Source: an uncultured Christensenella sp. (lineage in GTDB: Bacteria; Bacillota; Clostridia; Christensenellales; UBA3700). From it: DNA of 28,348 bases. The stretch lies in assembly GCA_910584035.1 (NCBI GenBank), contig CAJTZR010000008.1, positions 1 to 28,348 on the forward strand, given 5' to 3'. Both the position numbers and the translations under genes were made by a program. Shown here piece after piece: positions 8,354 to 16,547 of this stretch. Within the stretch, counting starts at the first letter, position 1, and each line of letters opens with the position of its first letter. The notes beneath the pieces are model-generated. The model worked only from the letters and a program-made list of their open reading frames with translations, did no database searches and was not told the DNA's origin.

Positions 8354-10810
8354 ATGTGGAGTATAATAAAATCACATTTCCATAAAGGGAAAGTAGGGTA
8401 TATTATAACTAGCTTGTTTGTAATTTTATCCGTGCTTATGATGATTGTTGGTGTATCAATCTGTTTGGGTATTAACGAAATGTACTTAAATGCTCGCAAT
8501 CTTTCAAATTCCCCAGATATTAGCTTGTATGTTAAGGAAAGTGTTGGCGGTCCAGCATCACAAAGAGTGATTGACAATCTTACTCAAAGAGAGGATATTG
8601 AAACTTTGGATATCCAACCATATTACAAGTTGGAAATGCCCGAAAGTGACAATGGTTATGTATGCAATTTCATTTTTAGCGATAATAGTGTTATGGCAAT
8701 GAAAAGCATAGGTTTTTACAATATTGACGATAGTAACAATAAGTTTAAACCTTATGTTCGTAATCAAATAGATGGTGAGGGCTTTAAGTTTTATGTGTCG
8801 GGCAATTATTTGATAACTGGGCATATTGGTGATAGAGTATTCTTTAGATATAATGGTGAGGAATATTTGGGATATGTTGCGGGCGTATTTGATGATATGT
8901 GCAAATTGTATTCCGCCCAATACTTTTATGTAGATAATGACTTTTTCAGCTTGCTTACAAAATATAGCCAAGAGGATAGTCAAAATTATATAATGCTACA
9001 ACAAGCTATAAATATAAGGTTGTCTTGCAATGACGAGGTGCAAAGTAAGAATGCACAAAATGAAATTGCAACTACTTTTATAGATATTTTAAATGAGTAT
9101 AATAAACAAAACATAGGAGTAGAAAATCAAGTAATTGTTGACGGGAACTCTGGTATTAGGCAAGTTTTTAAAGATGCAACAAGTCCTTTTATTTTGATTT
9201 TGGGTGCGGCAATGATTGCTTTTGCAGTGATTGTTGCGGTAATTGTAGCAATAGTAATTGCATTTTTAGTGCGTTCGTCAGTAATGGATGAGGTACGAAA
9301 TCTTGGAGTGTTAAAATCACTTGGTTATACTACTAATATGTTACGATTAAGCTATCTTGCTATTTATGGAATAATCGCTTTAGCGTGTATGCTTGTGGGA
9401 ATTGTGCTTGGTATTACATTAATGCCTACATTTGTAAACATTATTACTAATATGGCAAGACTGGATATGTCAAGAGCAGTCAGTTTGAATGTGGGCGGTG
9501 TGTTTATCGCTATTGCATTGATAATCTTTGTTATTGGCGGGGTAGTAATGCTTGCAACGGGCAAGGTAAAAAGAGTAACGCCACTTTCCGCAATGAGGAA
9601 TAATGTTGAAACACATAATTTTAAACGCAATTTAATTCCGCTTTCAAAAAGCAAAGTGCATTTAAATGTTACGCTTGGTGCAAAAAGTGCTGTAGGTGAA
9701 GTTAATAGAAGTATTATGGTTATTGCCGTAGTTTTGATTATGTCATTATTAACTTCCTTTATAAGTGTAATTTATTACAATTTAAAAGTTGACCAAACGG
9801 CTATAATACAAATGTCGGCAATAGAATGCCCTGACTATGTAATTGGGCTTAGATATGATGACACAAAACCATATTTTGATGCGTTACGTGGTATGGATAG
9901 TTACGAGTATGATATGTTGGCATATGATGCAAGTTGTTATATAGATGGGCAATGGCAAAGAGGTCAATATTACGAAAATTTTGAGATTTTGCGAACGAAA
10001 ATTTTGTATAAAGGTAGATATCCTAAGTATAGTAATGAGATAATATTAAACGAAAAGTATGCAAAGGAAAAAGGGTATGAGATAGGAGATACTATCACCT
10101 TGAATTTGCACGAGTATAGTTTGGATACAATTAATAAAGAATGTGTAATTGTTGGCTACTATCAATCAGTGTTTGAAAATTGTAATTATATGGCATACTA
10201 TGATTTGGTAAAAGAATATATCAAAGTTGATACAAACAACTGGCAAAGATTCTTTTATTTTAAGCAAGGTCAAACACCTAGTATAGAGGATATAAAAGCA
10301 GTCCTAAAAACAGTAAATAATGAAAGTGAGATTAATTTTGGCGGTTTTGTGACTGGTAGAGCTAGGCTAGAAAATATGATTTTAAATACTGTGGAAAGTA
10401 CAGCTGAAGCAGTTATGACAGTATTTATGTCTATTACCGCTATAATTATAAGTTTATTACTTATTATGCTTATACGGCTAAAGATTTTAAGAGAACGGCG
10501 AAACTATGCTGTATACAAAGCTCTAGGTTACACAACAACAAACATTATGACACAAATTGCTATTACAATGGTAATTTTAGGAGTTATTGGTAGCGTAGTT
10601 GGTTCAATAGTTGGGGCATTGTTAACCTCGCCAATACTGAGCCTAGTTGGTGGAATGATTGGGGTAGGACACTTTGCATTTGTTATCCCGTGGGGATTTG
10701 TTGTAGCAATTTTATTTGGTGTGCCAATACTAATTTATCTTGTATCTATGCTTTGTGCTGTGCCAGTAAGAAAGATTACTCCAGCAAAATCATTAAGAGA
10801 AAGAGGTTAA
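8354..10810 (+). CDS. FtsX/MacB-type ABC permease, paralogue 2
   Basis: 818 residues with the same plan as the gene just upstream: TM1 about 17-40, extracellular domain, FtsX module (LVRSSVMDEVRNLGVLKSLGY), TM5, second extracellular domain, final FtsX module ending in PVRKITPAKSLRERG. N and C termini and TM parts are close to paralogue 1 (starts SIIKSHFHKGK in both), while the extracellular domains diverge strongly, as expected after a tandem duplication followed by specialisation. With a single ATPase gene the two probably form a heterodimer around an ATPase dimer. Starts at ATG 8354, 3 nt after the previous stop. A strong terminator follows 20 nt after the stop. Confidence 0.9.
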   Translation: MWSIIKSHFHKGKVGYIITSLFVILSVLMMIVGVSICLGINEMYLNARNLSNSPDISLYVKESVGGPASQRVIDNLTQREDIETLDIQPYYKLEMPESDNGYVCNFIFSDNSVMAMKSIGFYNIDDSNNKFKPYVRNQIDGEGFKFYVSGNYLITGHIGDRVFFRYNGEEYLGYVAGVFDDMCKLYSAQYFYVDNDFFSLLTKYSQEDSQNYIMLQQAINIRLSCNDEVQSKNAQNEIATTFIDILNEYNKQNIGVENQVIVDGNSGIRQVFKDATSPFILILGAAMIAFAVIVAVIVAIVIAFLVRSSVMDEVRNLGVLKSLGYTTNMLRLSYLAIYGIIALACMLVGIVLGITLMPTFVNIITNMARLDMSRAVSLNVGGVFIAIALIIFVIGGVVMLATGKVKRVTPLSAMRNNVETHNFKRNLIPLSKSKVHLNVTLGAKSAVGEVNRSIMVIAVVLIMSLLTSFISVIYYNLKVDQTAIIQMSAIECPDYVIGLRYDDTKPYFDALRGMDSYEYDMLAYDASCYIDGQWQRGQYYENFEILRTKILYKGRYPKYSNEIILNEKYAKEKGYEIGDTITLNLHEYSLDTINKECVIVGYYQSVFENCNYMAYYDLVKEYIKVDTNNWQRFFYFKQGQTPSIEDIKAVLKTVNNESEINFGGFVTGRARLENMILNTVESTAEAVMTVFMSITAIIISLLLIMLIRLKILRERRNYAVYKALGYTTTNIMTQIAITMVILGVIGSVVGSIVGALLTSPILSLVGGMIGVGHFAFVIPWGFVVAILFGVPILIYLVSMLCAVPVRKITPAKSLRERG

Positions 10811-10830
10811 AACAATATTAAATTTACAAA

Positions 10831-10870
10831 AACTATCTTGTACAAAGCTAACTTGCAAGATAGTTTTTTA
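10831..10870 (+). terminator. Rho-independent terminator of the ABC operon
   Basis: Perfect 10-bp stem AACTATCTTG (10831-10840) / CAAGATAGTT (10856-10865) with a 15-nt loop, followed by TTTTA. Confidence 0.85.
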
Positions 10871-11349
10871 TTGCCATATATACTACAAAAATTGTTTTGA
10901 ATGACTTTGATTATTAGCCTAATAGAGATTTTTTGCAGTAATTAATATCAATTTAAATTGTATCATATTTGATTTGTGTATTAAAAAGCGTTAGCTTTTA
11001 TTTAATTTGATTTATCTCAAATTTAACGATAAAATTTTTAAAAATATTGTAAAATAAATGTGAATTTATGTTTTAGTACCGATTTTTGATAGATATTTTA
11101 AGTTTTTGTCGGTATAAATAGTTGAAATAGGATAATAGTTTTGTTAATTACATATTTTATTAAGCGTTATCAATGTCAATTTAAAATTGATAATAAAAGA
11201 ATTTTTTAGTTGATTAATACAAACTTTATTGATACTCACATTAACGCTTTGAGAGAAGCTTTAAATATGTTTGAGTAAATACTAAAAACTATCAAAATAA
11301 TCAATAATATTATAAAAGTAAAAAATCACAAATAAAATTTAATTACATA

Positions 11350-11378
11350 TTGTAAAGTGGTAGGAATTATGGTAAAAT
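11350..11378 (+). promoter_or_regulatory. Promoter of the flavoprotein gene (extended -10)
   Basis: TTGTAA (11350-11355), 17-nt spacer, TAAAAT (11373-11378) preceded by TGG, giving an extended -10. Leader about 75 nt. Confidence 0.5.
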
Positions 11379-11458
11379 ATTATTATAGAAGTTATCTATT
11401 AATGTTACATAATTTTTAATGTGAAATAAATGGCGGTCACTATAGTAGGGGGCGGAAT

Positions 11459-12853
11459 ATGTATGATTTATTAATTGTTGGTGCTGGGCCAGCGGGAATA
11501 TTTACAGCTTTGGAACTTATTAAAAAACAAGCAAAGTATAAAATATTGATTTTGGAAAAGGGCAAAGCTGTTGAAAAAAGAGTTTGTCCTAAAAGCAAAA
11601 CACAAAAATGCGTAAATTGTAAGCCATATTGTAATATTACAACTGGCTTTAGTGGTGCTGGTGCATTTTCGGACGGCAAGCTTTCATTAAGTCCCGAAGT
11701 CGGCGGTGATTTGCCTGAACTTATTGGAGTGCAAGAGGCGGAAAGTTTGATTGTTTATGCAGATAACTTGTATTTGGAGTTTGGTGCGGATAGCAAGATT
11801 GAGGGAGTATCTAACCCAGAAAAGTTGAAAGAAATACGTAAAAAGGCAATACAAGCTGGGTTAAAGTTGGTTGATTGTCCTATTAGACATTTAGGAACAG
11901 AAAAAGCACAAGAAATTTATTATAAGATAGAGCAATTTTTGATTGCTAATGGTGTGGAAATTATATTTAATACTAATGTTGAGGATATAATTATGCAGGG
12001 TGATGAATGCCTTGGTGTTATTGCAAGTCAAAATAAAAACAATATAGAGTATCGGGCAAAAAAGACTATCATTGCAACGGGCAGACGTGGTGCAGACTGG
12101 CTTGAGAGCATTTGTGAAGAACATAATATTTTACACGAGGCTGGTGTTGTAGATATTGGTGTGCGTGTGGAAGTGCGTAATGAGATTATGGAAGAGGTCA
12201 ACAATGTGCTTTACGAGTCAAAATTAATTGGTTATCCTAAGCCGTTTAAAAACAAAGTTAGGACATTTTGCCAAAACCCAGGTGGCTTTGTAAGTCAAGA
12301 GAATTATGATAACGATTTAGCTGTTGTAAATGGTCATTCTTATAAAGAGAAAAAGTCAAACAATACCAATTTATCTATATTGTGTAGTGCTAAATTTACA
12401 GAGCCGTTCAATCAACCTATTGCATACGCTCAAAAGGTAGGAGAACTTACTAATATGCTTGCAAACGGCAGTGTGCTTGTGCAAAGGTATGGGGATATTT
12501 TGGACGGAAAGCGAACTTGGCAAAAGGAATTAGATAATAGCAATGTAAGACCTACCTTGCCAGACGCTGTAGCTGGGGATATTACAAGTGCAATGCCATA
12601 CAGACCAATGATAAATATAATCAACTTTATAAAAGCAGTTGATGAGGTTGTGCCAGGATTTGCAAGCCCAGAAACTTTGCTTTATTCACCCGAACTAAAG
12701 TTTTATAGCAATAAAATTAAAATGGATAATAAGTTTAATACAAATATCAAAAACTTGCATTGTTTAGGTGATAGCTCTGGTTGGACTAGAGGCTTAATGA
12801 TGGCGTCAGTTATGGGCGTTAAAATGGCAAGAGAATTGCTCTCAAATAATTAG
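11459..12853 (+). CDS. FAD-dependent dehydrogenase, COG2509-like
   Basis: 464 residues. N-terminal Rossmann dinucleotide fold with GAGPAG (8-13) and the acidic residue E33 at the end of the second strand, a cysteine cluster C43-x7-C51-x2-C54-x3-C58, then GFSGAGAFSDGKL, characteristic of the uncharacterised FAD-dependent dehydrogenases of COG2509. The C-terminal NLHCLGDSSGWTRGLMMAS motif is the second FAD-contact segment. Start at ATG 11459 with AGGGGG 6 nt before. The physiological substrate is not known for the family; an oxidoreductase role is inferred. It is a single-gene transcript: own promoter upstream, terminator at 13032-13060. The four cysteines could hold a metal or Fe-S cluster, but I cannot confirm this. 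Confidence 0.88.
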   Translation: MYDLLIVGAGPAGIFTALELIKKQAKYKILILEKGKAVEKRVCPKSKTQKCVNCKPYCNITTGFSGAGAFSDGKLSLSPEVGGDLPELIGVQEAESLIVYADNLYLEFGADSKIEGVSNPEKLKEIRKKAIQAGLKLVDCPIRHLGTEKAQEIYYKIEQFLIANGVEIIFNTNVEDIIMQGDECLGVIASQNKNNIEYRAKKTIIATGRRGADWLESICEEHNILHEAGVVDIGVRVEVRNEIMEEVNNVLYESKLIGYPKPFKNKVRTFCQNPGGFVSQENYDNDLAVVNGHSYKEKKSNNTNLSILCSAKFTEPFNQPIAYAQKVGELTNMLANGSVLVQRYGDILDGKRTWQKELDNSNVRPTLPDAVAGDITSAMPYRPMINIINFIKAVDEVVPGFASPETLLYSPELKFYSNKIKMDNKFNTNIKNLHCLGDSSGWTRGLMMASVMGVKMARELLSNN

Positions 12854-13031
12854 ATTAATTAAATAACTTATTTAATCTAGAACTAATTTGTAATGAAAAT
12901 ATATTCATCAAAATATTGTTGTTTTGATAAAATTCAATTTATAAATATTTGGTTTGTAGTTTAATATTTTGTATTTTTAAATATTGCTTTTTGATTATGA
13001 CCTATTGCAAATCAAATGAATAAAAATAAAT

Positions 13032-13060
13032 AAAAGAGAGGTTTAAAACCTCTCTTTTTA
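13032..13060 (+). terminator. Rho-independent terminator of the flavoprotein gene
   Basis: AAAAGAGAGG / CCTCTCTTTT perfect 10-bp stem with loop TTTAAAA, then T-rich sequence running straight into the structured repeat. Confidence 0.85.
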
Positions 13061-13307
13061 GTTTTGGTAAAGACAACTACCAGCTATGCTGGCGTGAATA
13101 TAAAGCTTTAGCTATACGCATATAAATATCAAGCGTAGCGAGTTAGTGAAAGTAAATGCAAAGTACTAGCAATAAAAGCTTAAAATTGATATTTAAATAT
13201 CAGTAGGGCAATAGTTGCGACTTTTGGTAATGAGCTTAAAGGCTTGGCAAGGGGAATGTACTAATGGGGCAAAATCAAATCACAAGCTTTGCTGGTGGTG
13301 TTGACTT
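13061..13307 (+). repeat. Structured ~250-nt interspersed element, copy 1 (possible IS200/IS605-derived non-autonomous element or structured RNA)
   Basis: Begins GTTTTGGTAAAGACAACTAC and ends GGTGGTGTTGACTT; aligns over its whole length with 20945-21196, with few indels. Stems seen in both copies: AAGCTTT (13103-13109) with AAAGCTT (13175-13181); TACGC (13115-13119) with GCGTA (13133-13137); GTTAGTG (13142-13148) with TACTAGC (13164-13170); an AGC...GGCT hairpin near 13230; and a terminal hairpin around CACAAGCTTTGCTGGTG. In this copy a left-end hairpin CCAGC-TAT-GCTGG is intact. No ORF. Terminal palindromes on an ORF-free core fit a PATE/MITE-like relative of IS200/IS605; the branched conserved core also fits a functional RNA. 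Identity not established. Confidence 0.75.
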
Positions 13308-13448
13308 ATAGGTTATATTTAATCTTTAATTCTTTTATTGCAATAGAAATATCTTTATTTTACCAGATTAACTCTGTTATTAATTTAACAAAATTCTATC
13401 CATATTGTTAAAACAATAGGCATAAAAAGGGATGCAGTTACAAGGTGA

Positions 13449-13703
13449 TTAATCTACAACAAGGTTATCCAAATCAAAAAGTTCATCATTGAAAAAATCA
13501 ACAATTGTCATATCTAAAGCAGTACATACTTTTACTATTGTTGAAAATTTAACATCAGTATTTACTTCATTAAAAATGTATCTTAATGCCGAATGTGTTA
13601 AGCCTGTTTCTTTTTCTAGCCTATATTTAGACATTTTTTTCTCAACTAATAGTCCACTTAATCTTAATGCAAAAGCTCGATTCAAATTCATAATGTCAAC
13701 CAT
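13449..13703 (-). CDS. Small XRE/Cro-CI-type HTH regulator
   Basis: 84 residues; essentially one helix-turn-helix domain: FALRLSGLLVEKKMSKYRLEKETGLTHSALRYIF, then VKFSTIVKVCTALDMTIVDFF, with an acidic tail. Single-domain proteins of this type are common as repressors in mobile elements and toxin-antitoxin or small accessory loci. Start is ambiguous: ATG 13703 has AGGA very close, and an in-frame ATG at 13691 begins the conserved part (MNLNRAF). Divergent from the gene at 13821; the 118-bp gap holds a strong promoter and a 34-bp palindrome that could be its operator. No partner toxin recognised next to it. Confidence 0.88.
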   Translation of the reverse strand: MVDIMNLNRAFALRLSGLLVEKKMSKYRLEKETGLTHSALRYIFNEVNTDVKFSTIVKVCTALDMTIVDFFNDELFDLDNLVVD

Positions 13704-13745
13704 ATCCTAAAAAGTTTATTTAAGTGAAATATATTGCACTTATAC

Positions 13746-13775
13746 TTGACATTTTAGACCAATAAATGTTAATAT
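13746..13775 (+). promoter_or_regulatory. Promoter of the FxLYD-protein gene
   Basis: Perfect -35 TTGACA (13746-13751); -10 TAATAT (13770-13775) with an 18-nt spacer and TGT in front (extended -10). The -10 runs into the 34-bp palindrome. Confidence 0.5.
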
Positions 13776-13804
13776 ATACGTGCAGTACTCTGCACGTATA
13801 TATT
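13771..13804. promoter_or_regulatory. 34-bp perfect palindrome, candidate operator
   Basis: AATATATACGTGCAG (13771-13785), loop TACT, and its exact reverse complement (13790-13804). It overlaps the -10 and likely start site of the + strand gene and lies 68 bp from the divergent XRE gene. Because transcription would start inside the left arm, action as a DNA operator is more likely than as an mRNA hairpin. Confidence 0.6.
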
Positions 13805-13820
13805 TAAAAAGGAGAAATTT

Positions 13821-14321
13821 ATGGAACAATTTAATTTTGGTGGTAACAATTCAAGTAATAATAAGCAGTCAAAGAATAAAAAAGTATGGACTATTGTTGG
13901 CATTATTGCTGGCGTTTTATTAGGAATTATGATAATTAGTGCTATTTTAGGCACAAATAGTGGTAGCAGTGGCACATCTAATGATTCAAATGACAAAATT
14001 TACAATGATTCGTCTAATGGTTCAAATGTTGGCTCGTATAAACTTGAGGTTACTCAAACAACATTACACGTAGAATATAGTGACTTTTTGGGCTATACTG
14101 CTAAAATTAGAGGGACTGCAAAAAATATAAGCAAAAGAAATTACTCATATGCTAGTGTTGAGTTTTCTGTGTATGATGTAGATGGTAACAATTTAGGTAC
14201 AGCTTTGGCAAACATAAACAATTTAGGTAAAGGGGAGACGTGGAGGTTTGAAGCAATATTATTGGCCACTCCAAAAAGTAAACCTATTTCATTCAAGCTA
14301 GTGGATATCACCGCTTGGTAA
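13821..14321 (+). CDS. Membrane-anchored FxLYD-domain-like protein
   Basis: 166 residues, with AAGGAG 8 nt before the ATG. Asn/Ser/Lys-rich cytoplasmic tail 1-22, one TM segment about 22-44 (VWTIVGIIAGVLLGIMIISAIL), a low-complexity Gly/Ser/Asn/Asp linker 45-73, then a beta-sandwich-like domain: YTAKIRGTAKNISKRNYSYASVEFSVYDVDGN..LG, matching the pattern of FxLYD domains (aromatic-x-hydrophobic-Tyr-Asp). The family is extracellular and poorly understood. Eleven nucleotides before the next gene, so one operon, expressed from the promoter at 13746 and probably repressed through the palindrome. Confidence 0.78.
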   Translation: MEQFNFGGNNSSNNKQSKNKKVWTIVGIIAGVLLGIMIISAILGTNSGSSGTSNDSNDKIYNDSSNGSNVGSYKLEVTQTTLHVEYSDFLGYTAKIRGTAKNISKRNYSYASVEFSVYDVDGNNLGTALANINNLGKGETWRFEAILLATPKSKPISFKLVDITAW

Positions 14322-14331
14322 GGAGGAAGGA

Positions 14332-14970
14332 ATGTCTTTTTATGATTTTTACTTTTATTATGGATTTTATTATTTATTAATTATTATATTTGTTGTTTTG
14401 TTAATCATTGCATTATTATTAAGCATAGCAATAATTTTATTTTTAGCATATCGATTGAAAATATTTAATACTAGGTATAGCCAAAAAGAGTTTAATACTA
14501 AATTAAACGAGTATTTAAATAGGTATAATTTTTATATATCAAAAATTTTTTATTTAAATGATTTTGCTACCTATAATAAGTCAAATGACTGCAAAAAGAT
14601 TATTGCAATAGACAATAAAAAACAATTATGTTTTATTGATTATAATAAAGGTAATATGTTTATTGTAAAATATAGCGAAGTATTAGATTATGAAATTATT
14701 GAAGCTATTGGCAAACAATCTGTTAAAATAAATATAGATAATTTTGGAATAGAAGGCTATGGTAAATGTAAGGAATTAAAGTTTATTATTAAATTAAAAA
14801 GGTGTGATAATGCCCAAATAGTGTATGATATCATTCCACATAAAATATTTAATATTGGGGTAAGAAAATCATCAAATCAGTATGCACAATGTGTTGCAAC
14901 ATTAAAAGAATTTATAACTTTTTTAGATAGTATAAAAAATGAAAACCGCATAGAAAAAGGCACTAATTAA
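14332..14970 (+). CDS. Membrane protein of unknown function
   Basis: 212 residues with AAGGAGGAAGG directly upstream. The N terminus is Tyr/Phe-rich (FYDFYFYYGFYY), followed by one long or two short hydrophobic segments about 14-42 (LLIIIFVVLLIIALLLSIAI). The remaining about 165 residues look soluble: KIIAIDNKKQLCFIDYNKGNM followed by YSEVLDYEIIE resembles the beta-strand pattern of small bacterial PH-like or SHOCT-linked modules, but this is weak. No catalytic motif. The last codons overlap the terminator stem. Cotranscribed with the FxLYD-like gene. I do not recognise the family. Confidence 0.7.
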   Translation: MSFYDFYFYYGFYYLLIIIFVVLLIIALLLSIAIILFLAYRLKIFNTRYSQKEFNTKLNEYLNRYNFYISKIFYLNDFATYNKSNDCKKIIAIDNKKQLCFIDYNKGNMFIVKYSEVLDYEIIEAIGKQSVKINIDNFGIEGYGKCKELKFIIKLKRCDNAQIVYDIIPHKIFNIGVRKSSNQYAQCVATLKEFITFLDSIKNENRIEKGTN

Positions 14971-14986
14971 TAGTGCCTTTTGGTTT
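14955..14986 (+). terminator. Rho-independent terminator overlapping the stop codon
   Basis: AAAAGGCACTA (14955-14965) / TAGTGCCTTTT (14971-14981), loop ATTAA containing the TAA stop, followed by GGTTTTT. The stem has A- and T-rich flanks and may work in both directions. Confidence 0.82.
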
Positions 14987-15138
14987 TTAGTTTTTGAGAT
15001 ATTTATACTCTCTATAATTTAAATTTACAACAATTTTCGCTTATAAATTCAAGTTGTTTTGAATAAGATATTAGTAGTATTCAAGTTTAAATTTTCTAAA
15101 AAAATTGTGTTTAGTACCGATTTTTGATACATTTTTGA

Positions 15139-16296
15139 TTATTTTACTTGAATTCCACCAAGATAAGTTGAAATGATATTGCCATTATCGTCAAGCAAAT
15201 TGAAATCTGCAAGCATACCAACTTGTATGTCGCCACGGTCAGTCATATTCATAACTTTTGCAGGGTTAAGTGAACCCATTTTTACACATTCCCCAAGTGG
15301 AATATTTAAGTTGTTGTGTAAGTTGACTACCATTTTGCTAATTGGTGTTACGCTACCAGCATAAGTGTTTAACTCTTTAATTATTGCAACCTCTTCCTCA
15401 ATAACAATACGTTGTTTTGATACTCCACTGCCAAGATAGAACTCACCACCTTTATTACCAGCAATCGCAAGTGAATCAGATACAAGACAAATTTTATCTG
15501 CAGTTTTCAATTTGTAAATCATTTTGAATAATGGGTTAGGAACGTGTCTATTATCCGCAATAACCTCGTTGTAAAGTCTGTCGTCTGTCAAACCAACTTC
15601 AGTCAAACCTAAATGCTTGTGTGGGGTAGTACGTCTTGAGCAACGTGAGGTACAATTGTACATATGCGTAACACTGCTTGCACCATTGTCAGTAAGTGCG
15701 TTGATTTCGTCATCAATGCTTGCATCATGTCCCAAACTAATTTGGATATTATTTTTAGTACATTCTTTTGTGAACCAATCACTAGACTTTTGGTCAGGTG
15801 CAACTGTAATTCTAGTAATTATATCTTTATTTTCCCAAACCCACTTTGTATTTTCAGCATTAGGTTCTAAAATGTAAGCTGGTGGGTGAGCCCCTGGGGC
15901 TTTCATTGAAATAAATGGTCCCTCCAAATGTGTGCCATAAGTCCTTGCATATGGGGAATTGTATTTTTTAACATTATCAATAGCCACAAGAGTGGTAGGA
16001 ATATCTGCCGTTAAAGTGGTAGGAATATATGTTGTTGTGCCAGTATTTAAATGATATTCGGATATTGCATCTAACGCTTCTTTTGTACCCTCCATCATAT
16101 CGTGACCGCCACCGCCGTGAGTATGAATATCAATGTAACCACTTGCAAGTATGCCACCTTTCAAGTCGTAAGTAGTATCCGCTTCATCTGTAATATTCTT
16201 TGCGATTTTGCTAATTTTGCCACTATCAACACTAATGTCGCATTGCTCTTTAATCTCGCCATTAATTATTGGACGAACATTTTTAAATAAAATCAT
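15139..16296 (-). CDS. nagA: N-acetylglucosamine-6-phosphate deacetylase
   Basis: Removes acetate from GlcNAc-6-phosphate to give glucosamine-6-phosphate in amino-sugar breakdown and cell-wall recycling. 385 residues, usual length. Amidohydrolase TIM barrel with H58-x-H60 in IDIHTHGGGG, metal ligand E124 in THLEGPF, KAPGAHP substrate loop, H189 in SLGHD, H210 in VTHMYN, H250 in ADNRHV and catalytic D273 in LVSDSLA. The loop after H210 (CTSRCSRRTTPHKH) differs from the common AMSPLHHREPG form. Start supported by TGGAG 5 nt upstream and a good promoter at 16362-16390. No nagB in the window. It stands alone on the minus strand, divergent from 16548. Confidence 0.95.
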   Translation of the reverse strand: MILFKNVRPIINGEIKEQCDISVDSGKISKIAKNITDEADTTYDLKGGILASGYIDIHTHGGGGHDMMEGTKEALDAISEYHLNTGTTTYIPTTLTADIPTTLVAIDNVKKYNSPYARTYGTHLEGPFISMKAPGAHPPAYILEPNAENTKWVWENKDIITRITVAPDQKSSDWFTKECTKNNIQISLGHDASIDDEINALTDNGASSVTHMYNCTSRCSRRTTPHKHLGLTEVGLTDDRLYNEVIADNRHVPNPLFKMIYKLKTADKICLVSDSLAIAGNKGGEFYLGSGVSKQRIVIEEEVAIIKELNTYAGSVTPISKMVVNLHNNLNIPLGECVKMGSLNPAKVMNMTDRGDIQVGMLADFNLLDDNGNIISTYLGGIQVK

Positions 16297-16361
16297 AGTA
16301 ACTCCAGTTTGATTTTTTTTGATAATCTAGTTTTGTTAAAAAGTAGAATTATCACAAAATA

Positions 16362-16390
16362 ATTATAGCCTATTTGATACTTAAAATCAA
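16362..16390 (-). promoter_or_regulatory. Promoter of nagA
   Basis: On the minus strand: TTGATT (16390-16385), 17-nt spacer, perfect TATAAT (16367-16362). An inverted repeat TGATAAT/ATTATCA (16320-16326 and 16348-16354) starts at the predicted transcription start, near 16355, and is a possible operator. Confidence 0.6.
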
Positions 16391-16480
16391 GAAAAACAAT
16401 TTTATTTTTATTAAAATTAGTAGTTTTCTGGCAAAAGAGTAAATAATCTAGAAAAAATATTGCTAATGAAATTAAAATGT

Positions 16481-16508
16481 TTGCAAAATTATAAAAATAT
16501 GTTATTAT
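16481..16508 (+). promoter_or_regulatory. Promoter of the first twin membrane protein
   Basis: TTGCAA (16481-16486), 16-nt spacer, TATTAT (16503-16508) with TG one base before it, an extended -10. Leader about 33 nt, with GAGAGGG as ribosome binding site. Confidence 0.45.
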
Positions 16509-16547
16509 TTAAATAGGCACTAACTCTGAAATTTTGAGAGGGAAATT

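Larger units (their letters stand above)
10811..11458. other. Intergenic region after the ABC operon
   Basis: No gene seen. Holds the operon terminator (10831-10870), a second short hairpin AAAAGC-GTTA-GCTTTT (10984-10999), one copy of a 20-nt repeat (11072-11091) and the promoter of the flavoprotein gene (11350-11378). Confidence 0.6.
12854..13448. other. Intergenic region holding structured repeat copy 1
   Basis: No protein gene. AT-rich spacer 12854-13030, the terminator of the flavoprotein gene (13032-13060), structured repeat copy 1 (13061-13307), then about 140 bp of AT-rich sequence with a weak inverted repeat ATTGTT/AACAAT (about 13402-13415) downstream of the minus-strand XRE gene. 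Confidence 0.7.

Noticed and set aside
13061..13307. Group II intron or tmRNA/RNase P fragment as identity of the structured repeat
   Set aside because: No domain V hairpin, no intron ORF, and no conserved core of these RNAs is visible.
13489..13710. Plus-strand 73-codon ORF opposite the XRE gene
   Set aside because: Antisense to a clear HTH protein and without a ribosome binding site.
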